A stretch of DNA of 64,000 nt from Chryseobacterium rhizosphaerae. Its GTDB lineage: Bacteria; Bacteroidota; Bacteroidia; Flavobacteriales; Weeksellaceae. The notes under the pieces are model-generated. The model was given only the letters and a program-made list of their open reading frames with translations. It did no database searches and had not been told where the DNA came from. Location: contig NZ_QNUF01000019.1 of NCBI RefSeq assembly GCF_003385455.1, forward strand, positions 1-64,000, in the 5' to 3' direction. Positions 54,915 to 63,695 of the stretch are shown here, in pieces. Every line of letters begins with the position of its first letter. Position 1 is the first letter of the stretch. The translations under genes were made by a program, and so were the position numbers.

Positions 54915-55212
54915 TTACATAACAGACTACAATACCTTAAGGGCACCTCTCAAAACAGACAGGTGCTTTATTGTTGTCATAGCAGTAATGATATCTTGAG
55001 CCGGAATCCAGAGTATGGCAGCATTTCTATTTGAAAAAAGCAGCATTAAAATTCAACTTAATAAGGAATATTTTAACGAAATTATTATGGTTATTTTCTT
55101 ACATATAAATATAAAAAAAACCATTATACAATTAAAATAAATCAATTTTCAAACAGCACAAATCCGGTACAATTGTTGATTCCAAAACACTAATACTCAA
55201 AGAAATACACTT
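54915..55212. other. Spacer between the tandem small lipoprotein genes
   Basis: About 300 bases. It holds the copy 1 terminator and, from about 55158, the duplicated upstream segment of copy 2. Nothing else seen. Confidence 0.5.
54943..54972 (+). terminator. Terminator of lipoprotein copy 1
   Basis: GCACCT/AGGTGC with a 12-base loop and a following TTTATTGTTG. Confidence 0.5.
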
Positions 55213-55389
55213 ATGAATGAAAAGACCTTATTGGGATATCTGTTAATCACAGTATCTCTTCTTTTTTCGTGTTCCCCAGAACATACATCAGAAAATAAAA
55301 GCGGAATTTCAATGGAAACCATTTCAATCATCACCTTCGTTTTGGTAGGAATTGCAATTTTAGCGGCGTATCCCTACAAGAAAAAATAA
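55213..55389 (+). CDS. Tiny bitopic lipoprotein, tandem copy 2
   Basis: 58 residues, paralogue of the 54741 gene. Signal ending LLFSC (Cys20), polar linker SPEHTSENKSG, membrane helix with the ISMETISIIT core and tail YPYKKK. Both copies have Cys20 and the same spacing from lipid Cys to helix, but signal and linker have diverged, so the conserved helix is the functional part. The upstream DNA (ACAAATYCGGTA and following) is conserved between copies. Ends at a strong bidirectional terminator. Confidence 0.7.
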   Translation: MNEKTLLGYLLITVSLLFSCSPEHTSENKSGISMETISIITFVLVGIAILAAYPYKKK

Positions 55390-55416
55390 CGGGGTATGCA
55401 ATACCATAAAAAAAGA

Positions 55417-55448
55417 CACCTCCTTATCATGTAAGGAGGTGCATTTTT
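55417..55448 (+). terminator. Bidirectional terminator between convergent genes
   Basis: CACCTCCTTA/TAAGGAGGTG with a five-base loop and T-runs on both sides; it serves the small lipoprotein and the large FG-GAP gene. Confidence 0.85.
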
Positions 55449-55465
55449 TTTACCGGATATCAGTT

Positions 55466-58400
55466 TTATTTCTTGATCACTTTAAATGTGCTCACACCTT
55501 CTGCTTTTGAAGTTATATTCAAAATATAGGTTCCGGTGGCCAAATCAGAAATATCAATTCTACTTACATTTTGAGATGTTCTTATTTTTTGTCCCAAAGC
55601 ATTATATACCTCTACTTTTTCAGGAACTGACTGAGCATTCAGATAAATAATTCCCGTAGTGGGATTAGGATAAATATGTACCGTAGCTTTTACCTGTTCT
55701 TTTGTTCCTAAAAACTGATCAACAATCTTCGTAGAAACAGTATTGGTATGTACTGCCGGATTATAATCAAAATAAATATCCGCCACATTATTCACAATAT
55801 CATTCATCTGGACATTGGCTTTAGGCTTAATTTTATATGCTATGAATCCGTGAGAATTGGGTTCATCACTGCTTCCCGGAAGGTAGATCGCATTAAAATT
55901 AAATGTTACATCATTTCCATTGGCAACTTTCACTTCGCTGGGATGGCTGTAAGATTCTAAACTCAATGTAGACCAATCCAGTTTACTGTCTAAGACATTA
56001 TGAATCCTTACTTTTTCAGCAAAATGATTTCCTGTGTTCTGGAAACGGATGATATAATGCAGGTATTCGTCTGCATCCTGTAAAAGAATCTGAGAACCTT
56101 CCAATACCGTGATATCATTCGGATCATAAGAACCTACAATAGTATGGTTTAAAGCAAACTCGTTATCTGAAGGGGTGGCATCACCGGCAACATTTGCGAT
56201 TCCATTAATGCTAAGTTGTCCGCCAATACTGTTTACCGGCATTGGGAGGACATTGAATTTTAAATCGATGGTTTTAGTCTGCAGGGGAGCAAAATCCTGA
56301 TAATTGAAACGTATATTTCCGTTGGTTTGGGATACAACCGGGGAAGAAGCCTGCAGAAAATTCATCTTTGACCCGTTGTACGTAAATGAAATTTCCCCAC
56401 TTAGTTTTTGAGTTCCTGTATTGCGGACAACCATTCTGTATTTGGTATCAAAGCCCGGTCTTGCAGTCAGAACCGGATAGATACTTACGTCAAGGTCTTT
56501 ATACACCTGATTAGGTGCAATACAGAAATCTGCGGTATCAGTTACACCTGCAGAAGCAAAATTAAAAGTATGATTCTGAGGATTCACCGTATAATTGGGA
56601 AGAGAAGCATCTATAAAAGTAGTATGCTGCCCCTGTCCTGATAATATGGAATAGTTTCCGCTTGCATCTGTAAACGTAGAGAATTTACCGGCTGAATTTT
56701 GTGTAGAAACCATCATCATAGATGCAGAGGTATCATTGGCATCACACCCGTTATTATCAATGTCTAACTTTATTTTTCCTTTTGTTTTGTTTTGAAATGA
56801 TTCTGTGGTTCCAAACCAGGAGATCATATCTTCTTTATAATTATCAATGTAAGTGGACCCAGAAATGAGTTCTGGAATTCCATCTCCATTTAAATCGGCA
56901 CTTAATAAAGATACGACACTTCCCGTATTATTGGTAATCAATTGAGGAGTCGCATCAAAAACTCCGTTTCCGTTGTTCTTATACCATCTTAATTTGGGTT
57001 GGGTTTGGGAATTGGTGACAATATCTTTGCGCCCGTCTCCATCAATATCCATAGCTACAATAGCATAAGGAGACACTGCGGTCCCGGTACTAATCACTTT
57101 TTCAGGTCCGAACGATCCTTGTGCGTTTATATTTTCAAACCATCCTATTTTATTTCCGTTAGCATTCACAAAGGAAATATCACGGTCTCCGTCTCCATCC
57201 AGATCAGCAAAATAAAGTTTTGTAAAACCATTGGAAGAACTTGCTACCACATGTTCTGCTGTAAAATTACCTAAACCGTCTGTATTTTCGTACCATTTAA
57301 TTTTCCCATCATTAGTAATAATAATATCCTGATCACCGTCTCCATCCACATCTTCATTCTGTAGTATCCCAACGGAGCCTATAGCAGGATTTAAAAATTC
57401 CTGAGGGGCTGAAAAATTTCCGTTTCCTGTATTAAATGCAACTTTCAGCTTAGTAGAAGAGGCCATGAAAGCAATATCTTTTTTGCCATCTCCATTGAAA
57501 TCACCTATTGTATTCCTATAGGTGGGCTCCATTCCCAGATTGACAATCGGATGCTCAATCGCAAAGTTTCCTGCTCCATCGTTTTCAAGCCAGGCATACC
57601 TATAAGTAATGGAAGGATCTGCCTCTCCCATAAATACAACATCATTATCCCCATCATGATCCATGTCTGCCAATGTTACCTGCGACTGTAACCTAATATC
57701 ATTTCTGATAATCTTCTGTACACCGGAAAAATCCCCTAATCCGTTTGTATTTTTATACCATGCAATTTTATTCTTTCGGGAAAGACTGATAATATCAGCG
57801 TCACCATCTCCATCAATATCTCCTGCAGATACAGTATTAAGTGAGTTTACATCCGTTGTAAGAATTTTTTCAGGAGTAAAACTTCCTGTACCATTAATCC
57901 CTTCATACCATGCTACTTTATCATCTCCAAAGGACACTGAGATCAGGTCCATTTTTGAATCATTATTGAAATCTGCAGCGTCAAACTGCGTTATCAATTT
58001 AGCATTCTGGGAAACAATCTGCTCAGGACCGAAAGTACCATTTCCAAGGTTTTTCTTCCAGGAAAGTTTTTGATCCCAATAGACACAAAATACCAGATCC
58101 TCTTTAAGATCTCCATCGAGGTCAAGCATTTTCACACCATATCGCTTAACATTCTGTATAGCATAAGGACCAGCAGGAATATCTGATATCAACTGTGATG
58201 TTGAGAAAGTTCCCGCACCATTTGTATTTTTATACCATTTAAACTGCTTAATGTTTCCGTTTTCAAACAAGTGAATAATGTCCAAATCTCCATCACTATC
58301 TATATCTCCAACTTCAAAATACTCTCCTAATGCAAAGTCATCAATCGTCTGCTTCACGGTAAAATTGCCATTCCCGTCATTTTTATACCAGCGTAAAATT

Positions 58401-59020
58401 CTTGATTCATTAATTCTAACCAAAAGATCCGGTTTATTATCATTGTCCAGATCTCTGAGAATAACAGAATCTGGTTTTTGAAGAGAGGAGAAAATATGCG
58501 ATCCGGGGGTAAAAGTACCATTCCCATTGTTCTTCAGCCAGGTACCGGAAATAGGTTGATGAAGATAAATATCCTGATCTCCGTCACCATCTATATCGGC
58601 AACCCTGAAAAGCGGAATATTCTGATCAGATAAAGCTATAGGCTGGGTAAAAGTGGCGGCTCCTCCACTGCTGGTACCTTTCATAAGGAAAAGTCCCTTT
58701 TTTGTACTAAATATAATATCTGTTTTTCCATCTCCATCAAAGTCTGCACTGTTGTAATCTTTAATGTCATCAACTGGAGATTTGTAAATTAATTCAGGAT
58801 GTTCAAAACCAGTACCTGTATTTTTGATCCAATATAAATCTCTATAATAATTTCTTACCAGTACATCTTTTTTATTATCATTATTAAGATCTCTCGGTAT
58901 CAGATCTTGTGCATCGGAAATTCCGAAACTTCCGTCTATGATAATATTCTGAGGTAAGCCTGTTTGTGAAAATCCCATGATGCATGACAGGGAGAAAGCA
59001 AAAACGATAGATTTCTTCAT
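55466..59020 (-). CDS. Giant FG-GAP/VCBS-repeat protein with T9SS type A sorting domain
   Basis: 1184 residues. Signal peptide to about residue 19 (GFSQ). From about 35 to 745 there are some thirteen FG-GAP/VCBS blades with DxDGDGxxD calcium loops (for example DIDGDGDQDI, DFNGDGKKDI) and WYKN-type strands, forming one or two beta-propellers. A CNA-B/SdrD-like segment (about 755-830) and a DUF11/conserved-repeat domain (about 840-1090) precede the C-terminal type IX sorting domain, which starts YPNPTTGIIYLN and ends VSTFKVIKK. It is a secreted or surface-attached adhesin-like protein. Confidence 0.92.
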   Translation of the reverse strand: MKKSIVFAFSLSCIMGFSQTGLPQNIIIDGSFGISDAQDLIPRDLNNDNKKDVLVRNYYRDLYWIKNTGTGFEHPELIYKSPVDDIKDYNSADFDGDGKTDIIFSTKKGLFLMKGTSSGGAATFTQPIALSDQNIPLFRVADIDGDGDQDIYLHQPISGTWLKNNGNGTFTPGSHIFSSLQKPDSVILRDLDNDNKPDLLVRINESRILRWYKNDGNGNFTVKQTIDDFALGEYFEVGDIDSDGDLDIIHLFENGNIKQFKWYKNTNGAGTFSTSQLISDIPAGPYAIQNVKRYGVKMLDLDGDLKEDLVFCVYWDQKLSWKKNLGNGTFGPEQIVSQNAKLITQFDAADFNNDSKMDLISVSFGDDKVAWYEGINGTGSFTPEKILTTDVNSLNTVSAGDIDGDGDADIISLSRKNKIAWYKNTNGLGDFSGVQKIIRNDIRLQSQVTLADMDHDGDNDVVFMGEADPSITYRYAWLENDGAGNFAIEHPIVNLGMEPTYRNTIGDFNGDGKKDIAFMASSTKLKVAFNTGNGNFSAPQEFLNPAIGSVGILQNEDVDGDGDQDIIITNDGKIKWYENTDGLGNFTAEHVVASSSNGFTKLYFADLDGDGDRDISFVNANGNKIGWFENINAQGSFGPEKVISTGTAVSPYAIVAMDIDGDGRKDIVTNSQTQPKLRWYKNNGNGVFDATPQLITNNTGSVVSLLSADLNGDGIPELISGSTYIDNYKEDMISWFGTTESFQNKTKGKIKLDIDNNGCDANDTSASMMMVSTQNSAGKFSTFTDASGNYSILSGQGQHTTFIDASLPNYTVNPQNHTFNFASAGVTDTADFCIAPNQVYKDLDVSIYPVLTARPGFDTKYRMVVRNTGTQKLSGEISFTYNGSKMNFLQASSPVVSQTNGNIRFNYQDFAPLQTKTIDLKFNVLPMPVNSIGGQLSINGIANVAGDATPSDNEFALNHTIVGSYDPNDITVLEGSQILLQDADEYLHYIIRFQNTGNHFAEKVRIHNVLDSKLDWSTLSLESYSHPSEVKVANGNDVTFNFNAIYLPGSSDEPNSHGFIAYKIKPKANVQMNDIVNNVADIYFDYNPAVHTNTVSTKIVDQFLGTKEQVKATVHIYPNPTTGIIYLNAQSVPEKVEVYNALGQKIRTSQNVSRIDISDLATGTYILNITSKAEGVSTFKVIKK

Positions 59021-59054
59021 CGAATAGTTATTTGATTATTAGTTTAATTGTCCG

Positions 59055-59062
59055 CAAAAATA
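59055..59062 (-). promoter_or_regulatory. -7 element for the FG-GAP gene
   Basis: TATTTTTG on the minus strand, 34 bases before the ATG; flanks identical to those of the DJ-1-like gene box. No TTG at the expected place. Confidence 0.4.
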
Positions 59063-59275
59063 TAAAAATACAAGCAGAAATAAACATTTCATTACTAAAC
59101 ATCATGTTAAAATCAAACAAATAGTAAAATAATAACAATGAGAAAAGATATTGTGTATTTTTTCCTATCAATAGCTTACGCTCTGCATTCTATGACATGA
59201 AGCTAAGGGTTTTACGTACTGACTATGGTTTCACGCTCTGCAAAGTCTCCTTACTTTGCGGAATTATAAAAATAA

Positions 59276-59303
59276 AAATCCCTCTCATTACTGAAAGGGA
59301 TTT
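59276..59303 (-). terminator. gcvP terminator
   Basis: AAATCCCTCTC/GAAAGGGATTT with one mismatch and a TTTTTATTTTT run on the minus strand, 25 bases past the gcvP stop. Confidence 0.8.
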
Positions 59304-59327
59304 GTTATATCTGGAAAAAATTTAGGA

Positions 59328-62186
59328 TTACATATAAGCTTCAATAGGCTCACAAGTACATACTAAATTTCTATCTCCGTACGCTTCATCTACTCTTGAT
59401 ACAGAAGCGAAGAATTTGTGGTCTCTTACCCACTCTAATGGATAAGCTGCCTTTTCTCTGCTGTATGGTTTATCCCAAGAATCTGAGATCACCAACTGCT
59501 CTGTATGCGGAGCATTTTTCAATACGTTATTTGCTGCATCAGCTTCTCCGTTTGCAATTTCATCAATTTCTTTTTTGATAGAGATCAACGCTTCTGCAAA
59601 ACGGTCAATTTCAGACTTGCTTTCAGATTCTGTAGGCTCAATCATCAATGTTCCTGCAACAGGGAAAGAAACGGTAGGAGCATGGAAACCATAATCCATC
59701 AATCTCTTCGCTACATCAGCCACTTCAATTCCTAAAGATTTGAACTGACGGAAATCTACGATACACTCATGAGCCACTCTTCCGTGTTCATTTGAATATA
59801 AAATAGGGAAATGCGCTGCCAAAATCTCTTTAAGGTAGTTGGCATTCATGATAGCATGTCCTGTAGCTTTTTTAAGACCGTCTGTTCCTAACATTTTAAT
59901 ATAAGCATAAGAAATGTTAAGGATCAATCCTGAACCGTAAGGTGCTGCAGAAATACCGTCAATAGCTTCTTTAGCTCCAATTCTGATATTAGCATTAGAA
60001 GGAAGGAAAGGAACCAGGTGTTTAGCAACACAGATAGGACCTACTCCAGGGCCTCCACCTCCGTGAGGAATTGCAAAAGTTTTGTGAAGATTCAGGTGAC
60101 AAACATCTGCTCCAATGTTTCCCGGACTTGTAAATCCTACCTGAGCGTTCATGTTGGCACCATCCATATATACCTGTCCTCCGTGTTCGTGGATTAAGTT
60201 GGTGATTTCTTTAATGTTGGCATCAAAGAATCCGTATGTAGAAGGATAAGTGATCATTACAGCTGATAAATTCGCTGAATGCTGTTCTGTTTTAGCTTTA
60301 AGATCTTCGAAGTCAATTTCCCCGTTTTCAAGGTTTTTAACCACTACAATCTTCATTCCTGCCATTGCTGCAGAAGCCGGGTTTGTTCCGTGTGCAGACT
60401 GTGGTATCAATACTACATTTCTGTGCGTATCTCCTCTTGAAATATGATATTCTCTGATTACCATTAATCCTGCATATTCTCCCTGAGCTCCTGAGTTAGG
60501 CTGCAATGAAGTTCCTGCAAAACCGGTAATTTCAGCAAGATCTTTTTCAAGCTCTGCAATCATTTTCTGGTAACCTCCAGCCTGATCTACCGGTACAAAT
60601 GGGTGTACACTTCCCCAATCTGCCCATGATAATGGTAACATCTGCGTTGCTGCGTTCAGCTTCATCGTACAAGATCCTAAAGAGATCATTGAGTGCGTCA
60701 ATGATAAATCTTTTCTCTCAAGACGCTTGATGTAACGCATCAATTCTGTTTCCGTATGGTATTTGTTGAATACTTGTTCCGTAAGAATTTCGTCTTTTCT
60801 TAAATTCTCTTCAGGAATACTATATCCTTCTTTGATTTCTAATTTGAAAGTCTGCTTATCTTTAAACTGAGCAAAAGAAGCCATCAGATAGTTTAATTTC
60901 TCTAATGTAGTACTTTCGTTGATAGCAATACTTACAACATCTTCTGTGAAGTAATTAAGGTTGATTCTGTGATCCTGCATCATTCTCATCAATCTTCCTT
61001 TCTCATCTTCAGTCATGATGATTTTTACGGTATCGAAGATTGGCTCTTCTACAGTCTGATATCCTAATGCTTTAAGACCGTTTTTCAAAGCGTTTGCTTT
61101 GAAGTGAATTTGGTCAGCGATATAGTTTAATCCTTTAGGACCATGATATACGGCATACATTCCTGCCATTACAGCCAATAGAACCTGAGCAGTACAGATG
61201 TTAGAAGTTGCTCTTTCTCTCTTGATGTGCTGTTCTCTGGTTTGTAGTGCCATTCTCAATGCACGTTTTCCGTACATATCCTGAGAAACCCCGATAATTC
61301 TTCCCGGGATATCTCTTTTATAATCTTCTCTACAAGCAAAGAATGCTGCGTGAGGACCTCCATACCCTAATGGAATACCAAATCTCTGTGAAGTTCCTAC
61401 TGCACAGTCTGCACCCATTTCAGCCGGAGACTTCAGTTTAACCAAAGCCATAGGATCACAAGCAACAGCCACCTGAAGATCAAGTTTTTTATAGTTTACG
61501 ATATCTTCGGTGTAATCTAAAACAACCCCGTTTTTACCCGGATACTGCAATAGAACCCCATAATAAGTACCGTCAAACTGATGCGTTTTATGATCACCGA
61601 TTACCACTTCAATTTCCAGTCCTTCAGCTTTTGTTTTCAGTACAGAAACTGTTTGAGGAAGAACAAGGTCAGAAATAAAGAACTTATTGGCTCCTGCTTT
61701 TTTCTGATCTTTAGTTCTGTTGTTGAAGAACATATGCATTGCTTCAGCAGCTGCAGTAGACTCATCCAATAGAGATGCATTCGCTAATCCAAAACCTGTA
61801 AGATCACATACTACAGTCTGGAAATTAAGAAGAGCTTCCAGTCTTCCCTGTGCAATCTCTGCCTGATACGGTGTATATGCCGTATACCAGCTTGGATTTT
61901 CAAAGATATTTCTCTGAATTGCTGATGGTAAAAGTGTATTGTGGTATCCGAATCCAATGTAACTTGTAAAATCAGTGTTTTTAGATGCCAATTCTTTCGA
62001 GTGGTTCAGCATTTCGTATTCCGAAAGCGGTGCCGAGATCTCAAGATCTTTCTCTAAACGGATAGAAGAAGGAATGGTCTGAGAAATTAACTCTTCAATA
62101 CTAGAAACGCCAAGTTTTTCCAACATCGCCTGTTTATCGGCTTCATTAAGGGAAATGTGACGGCTCACAAACTGTTCTGTATTCAT
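59328..62186 (-). CDS. gcvP: Glycine dehydrogenase (decarboxylating), P protein of glycine cleavage system
   Basis: 952 residues, the full-length single-chain form. The N-terminal half carries YTPYQAEIAQGRLEALLNFQT and DESTAAAEAM; the C-terminal half has the PLP lysine in LNLHKTFAIPHGGGGPG and the glycine-rich IRIGAKEAIDGISAAPYGSG. It decarboxylates glycine and passes the aminomethyl group to lipoyl-GcvH. gcvT and gcvH are not nearby, as is usual in this phylum. A candidate promoter lies at 62223-62253; no glycine riboswitch was recognised in its leader. Confidence 0.97.
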   Translation of the reverse strand: MNTEQFVSRHISLNEADKQAMLEKLGVSSIEELISQTIPSSIRLEKDLEISAPLSEYEMLNHSKELASKNTDFTSYIGFGYHNTLLPSAIQRNIFENPSWYTAYTPYQAEIAQGRLEALLNFQTVVCDLTGFGLANASLLDESTAAAEAMHMFFNNRTKDQKKAGANKFFISDLVLPQTVSVLKTKAEGLEIEVVIGDHKTHQFDGTYYGVLLQYPGKNGVVLDYTEDIVNYKKLDLQVAVACDPMALVKLKSPAEMGADCAVGTSQRFGIPLGYGGPHAAFFACREDYKRDIPGRIIGVSQDMYGKRALRMALQTREQHIKRERATSNICTAQVLLAVMAGMYAVYHGPKGLNYIADQIHFKANALKNGLKALGYQTVEEPIFDTVKIIMTEDEKGRLMRMMQDHRINLNYFTEDVVSIAINESTTLEKLNYLMASFAQFKDKQTFKLEIKEGYSIPEENLRKDEILTEQVFNKYHTETELMRYIKRLERKDLSLTHSMISLGSCTMKLNAATQMLPLSWADWGSVHPFVPVDQAGGYQKMIAELEKDLAEITGFAGTSLQPNSGAQGEYAGLMVIREYHISRGDTHRNVVLIPQSAHGTNPASAAMAGMKIVVVKNLENGEIDFEDLKAKTEQHSANLSAVMITYPSTYGFFDANIKEITNLIHEHGGQVYMDGANMNAQVGFTSPGNIGADVCHLNLHKTFAIPHGGGGPGVGPICVAKHLVPFLPSNANIRIGAKEAIDGISAAPYGSGLILNISYAYIKMLGTDGLKKATGHAIMNANYLKEILAAHFPILYSNEHGRVAHECIVDFRQFKSLGIEVADVAKRLMDYGFHAPTVSFPVAGTLMIEPTESESKSEIDRFAEALISIKKEIDEIANGEADAANNVLKNAPHTEQLVISDSWDKPYSREKAAYPLEWVRDHKFFASVSRVDEAYGDRNLVCTCEPIEAYM

Positions 62187-62222
62187 TTTTATTTATTAGA
62201 TTTTGTTTGTAAAAAAGATGGC

Positions 62223-62253
62223 TAAAATTACAATTTTTTGAACGATTGTACAA
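62223..62253 (-). promoter_or_regulatory. Candidate gcvP promoter (TTG-N20-TAATTTTA)
   Basis: On the minus strand TTG (62253-62251) precedes TAATTTTA (62230-62223) by 20 bases, one mismatch to TAnnTTTG. Start site about 30 bases before the ATG. Confidence 0.4.
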
Positions 62254-62638
62254 CAGCATTCAACGGATGGTCATTCACAGAAATACTTGACTGTTATAAG
62301 AGAATTTACTTTTAATAAGATCAAGACGGGTTTAGAGCATTATAAACAAAGATTATAACTATTCAATACATAATACTCAAAAATACAGAGAATTTAACAT
62401 CAATAAAACACTGGTTGATCAATTGAAATATAATGAATTCGCAGATTATTTTTACCATCATGAATTATGTATAATTTATGCTGAAAAAATAAAACCAATA
62501 GGGAAATGTGGAAAATAAACTGAGCAATTGATTTAATTTATCGGGCTGGTTTATCGCTCTAAAAGGGATCTTCCACTGCTATACATCAGGTTTTTAGAAA
62601 ATTATGAAATTTTATTAATTATATTTATTCTAAATTAA

Positions 62639-62646
62639 TATATTTG
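62639..62646 (+). promoter_or_regulatory. -7 element abutting the Cys/Lys-rich small gene
   Basis: TATATTTG, exact TAnnTTTG, followed by GC and only 4 bases from the ATG at 62651, so the transcript would be leaderless or nearly so. Confidence 0.4.
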
Positions 62647-62650
62647 CAAC

Positions 62651-62803
62651 ATGAATATGATTACTCCATTTAAAGTACCGCCTTTAGCACCTGTCTATGC
62701 TTTTCAGAATGAAGAGATGTTCTGTGAAAAGAAATCTTGCTGTAAAAAATTCAAAAAAGGTAAAAGATGTAAAAAATGTCCCGGAAGAAAGAAAATGGCA
62801 TAG
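62651..62803 (+). CDS. 50-residue Cys/Lys-rich small protein
   Basis: ATG at 62651 to TAG at 62801-62803. The N-terminal half is Pro-rich (TPFKVPPLAPVYAF), then five cysteines in the pattern CEKKSCCKKF...CKKCP among many Lys/Arg. No signal peptide; strongly basic. The cysteine spacing could bind zinc or iron, and the charge could bind nucleic acid. I believe similar short proteins occur across flavobacteria but cannot check. It is convergent with the J-domain gene, with one base between the stops. Confidence 0.72.
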   Translation: MNMITPFKVPPLAPVYAFQNEEMFCEKKSCCKKFKKGKRCKKCPGRKKMA

Positions 62804-62804
62804 A

Positions 62805-63452
62805 TTAGCTAAAGTTCTTCACTAAGATATATACAGCAATTGCCAATATCATTATTCCCAAAAGCAACATTACAATTTTAGGCTGACCAGCCTTATTTAT
62901 CCTTGTTCTTGGTTGGGGTTTAAACATTTCTTCTACTGTGTTTTTGAATTTTTCCGAATCATTTTCAAAAACTTCTGTAATCGTAATTCCCTGAACAACG
63001 GTTTTATGTAAAAGAGAATTGGTAGCGTGAAGTAAAAGCTGGAATTTTCCATCCTTAAATTCCGTAATCTTAAATATTCTTTCTCCATACGGCTTTTCCA
63101 GTCCAAAAGGCAATACTTTCACTACATCAGCATTCGTCGTTTGCCAGCTGATGATAATCTCCTCTCCTTTTTTAGCATGAATTTTATTGGCAGAAAAAGT
63201 TTTGATCGCAGGGGGAACATTATACCTGAAACTTCTTTGATGGCTTTCTAAATTCTGATCGTAAGAATGTCTTCTTGCAGGATCACTCAACGTTTCATAC
63301 GCTTCCTGAATCTCACGGAAACGGTCAGCAAAAAAATCATCATTATCATTTTTATCCGGATGATACTTTAAAGACAGCTTCCGGTAGGCCTTTTTAATAT
63401 CCTCTTCAGAAGCTTCCTGCGATATACCGAGAAAATAGTAGTAATCTTTCAT
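62805..63452 (-). CDS. Tail-anchored J-domain protein
   Basis: 215 residues from the ATG at 63452, chosen because it starts the J-domain directly ([10 protein letters not shown]); an ATG at 63524 would add 24 residues with no homology. J-domain at 1-65 with HPD at 31-33, a middle beta-sandwich-like region (about 80-165, [19 protein letters not shown]) and one C-terminal membrane helix (about 192-212). There is no zinc-finger or CTD of classical DnaJ. It would recruit DnaK to the inner membrane. Confidence 0.88.
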   Translation of the reverse strand: MKDYYYFLGISQEASEEDIKKAYRKLSLKYHPDKNDNDDFFADRFREIQEAYETLSDPARRHSYDQNLESHQRSFRYNVPPAIKTFSANKIHAKKGEEIIISWQTTNADVVKVLPFGLEKPYGERIFKITEFKDGKFQLLLHATNSLLHKTVVQGITITEVFENDSEKFKNTVEEMFKPQPRTRINKAGQPKIVMLLLGIMILAIAVYILVKNFS

Positions 63453-63695
63453 TGAGCAATACAAAAATAAGAATTTATTTTTCCATGGATAAGATCTTAT
63501 AGTAAAAAGTGCATGATCTTTCATAGAATATATCCATTACTCCTCTCTCCTAAAGACTTAAACTTGAAAAATATAACACGACTTTATCCCCTTGGTTGAG
63601 TTGGTCTTATTGATTAAATGATACAGAATCATTCTTATATATGATCCACATCATTTCCCTGAGGAAAATTAAACATCACACCATCATAATAAAAA

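Larger units (their letters stand above)
59021..59327. other. Intergenic region between gcvP and the FG-GAP gene
   Basis: 307 bases containing the FG-GAP promoter box, a small GCAAAGT/ACTTTGC palindrome (59240-59259) and the gcvP terminator. Confidence 0.6.
62187..62650. other. Intergenic region upstream of gcvP and the Cys/Lys-rich small gene
   Basis: About 460 AT-rich bases with divergent promoters (62223-62253 minus, 62639-62646 plus). No further gene or RNA structure seen. Confidence 0.6.

Noticed and set aside
55466..59020. Regularly spaced repeats in the large gene, considered as CRISPR or tandem DNA repeat
   Set aside because: The periodicity comes from DxDGDG calcium loops of FG-GAP blades; units vary in length and sequence and remain in frame.
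62187..62400. Glycine riboswitch ahead of gcvP
   Set aside because: The leader from the predicted promoter is only about 30 bases and AT-rich; no paired aptamer-like helices could be drawn.
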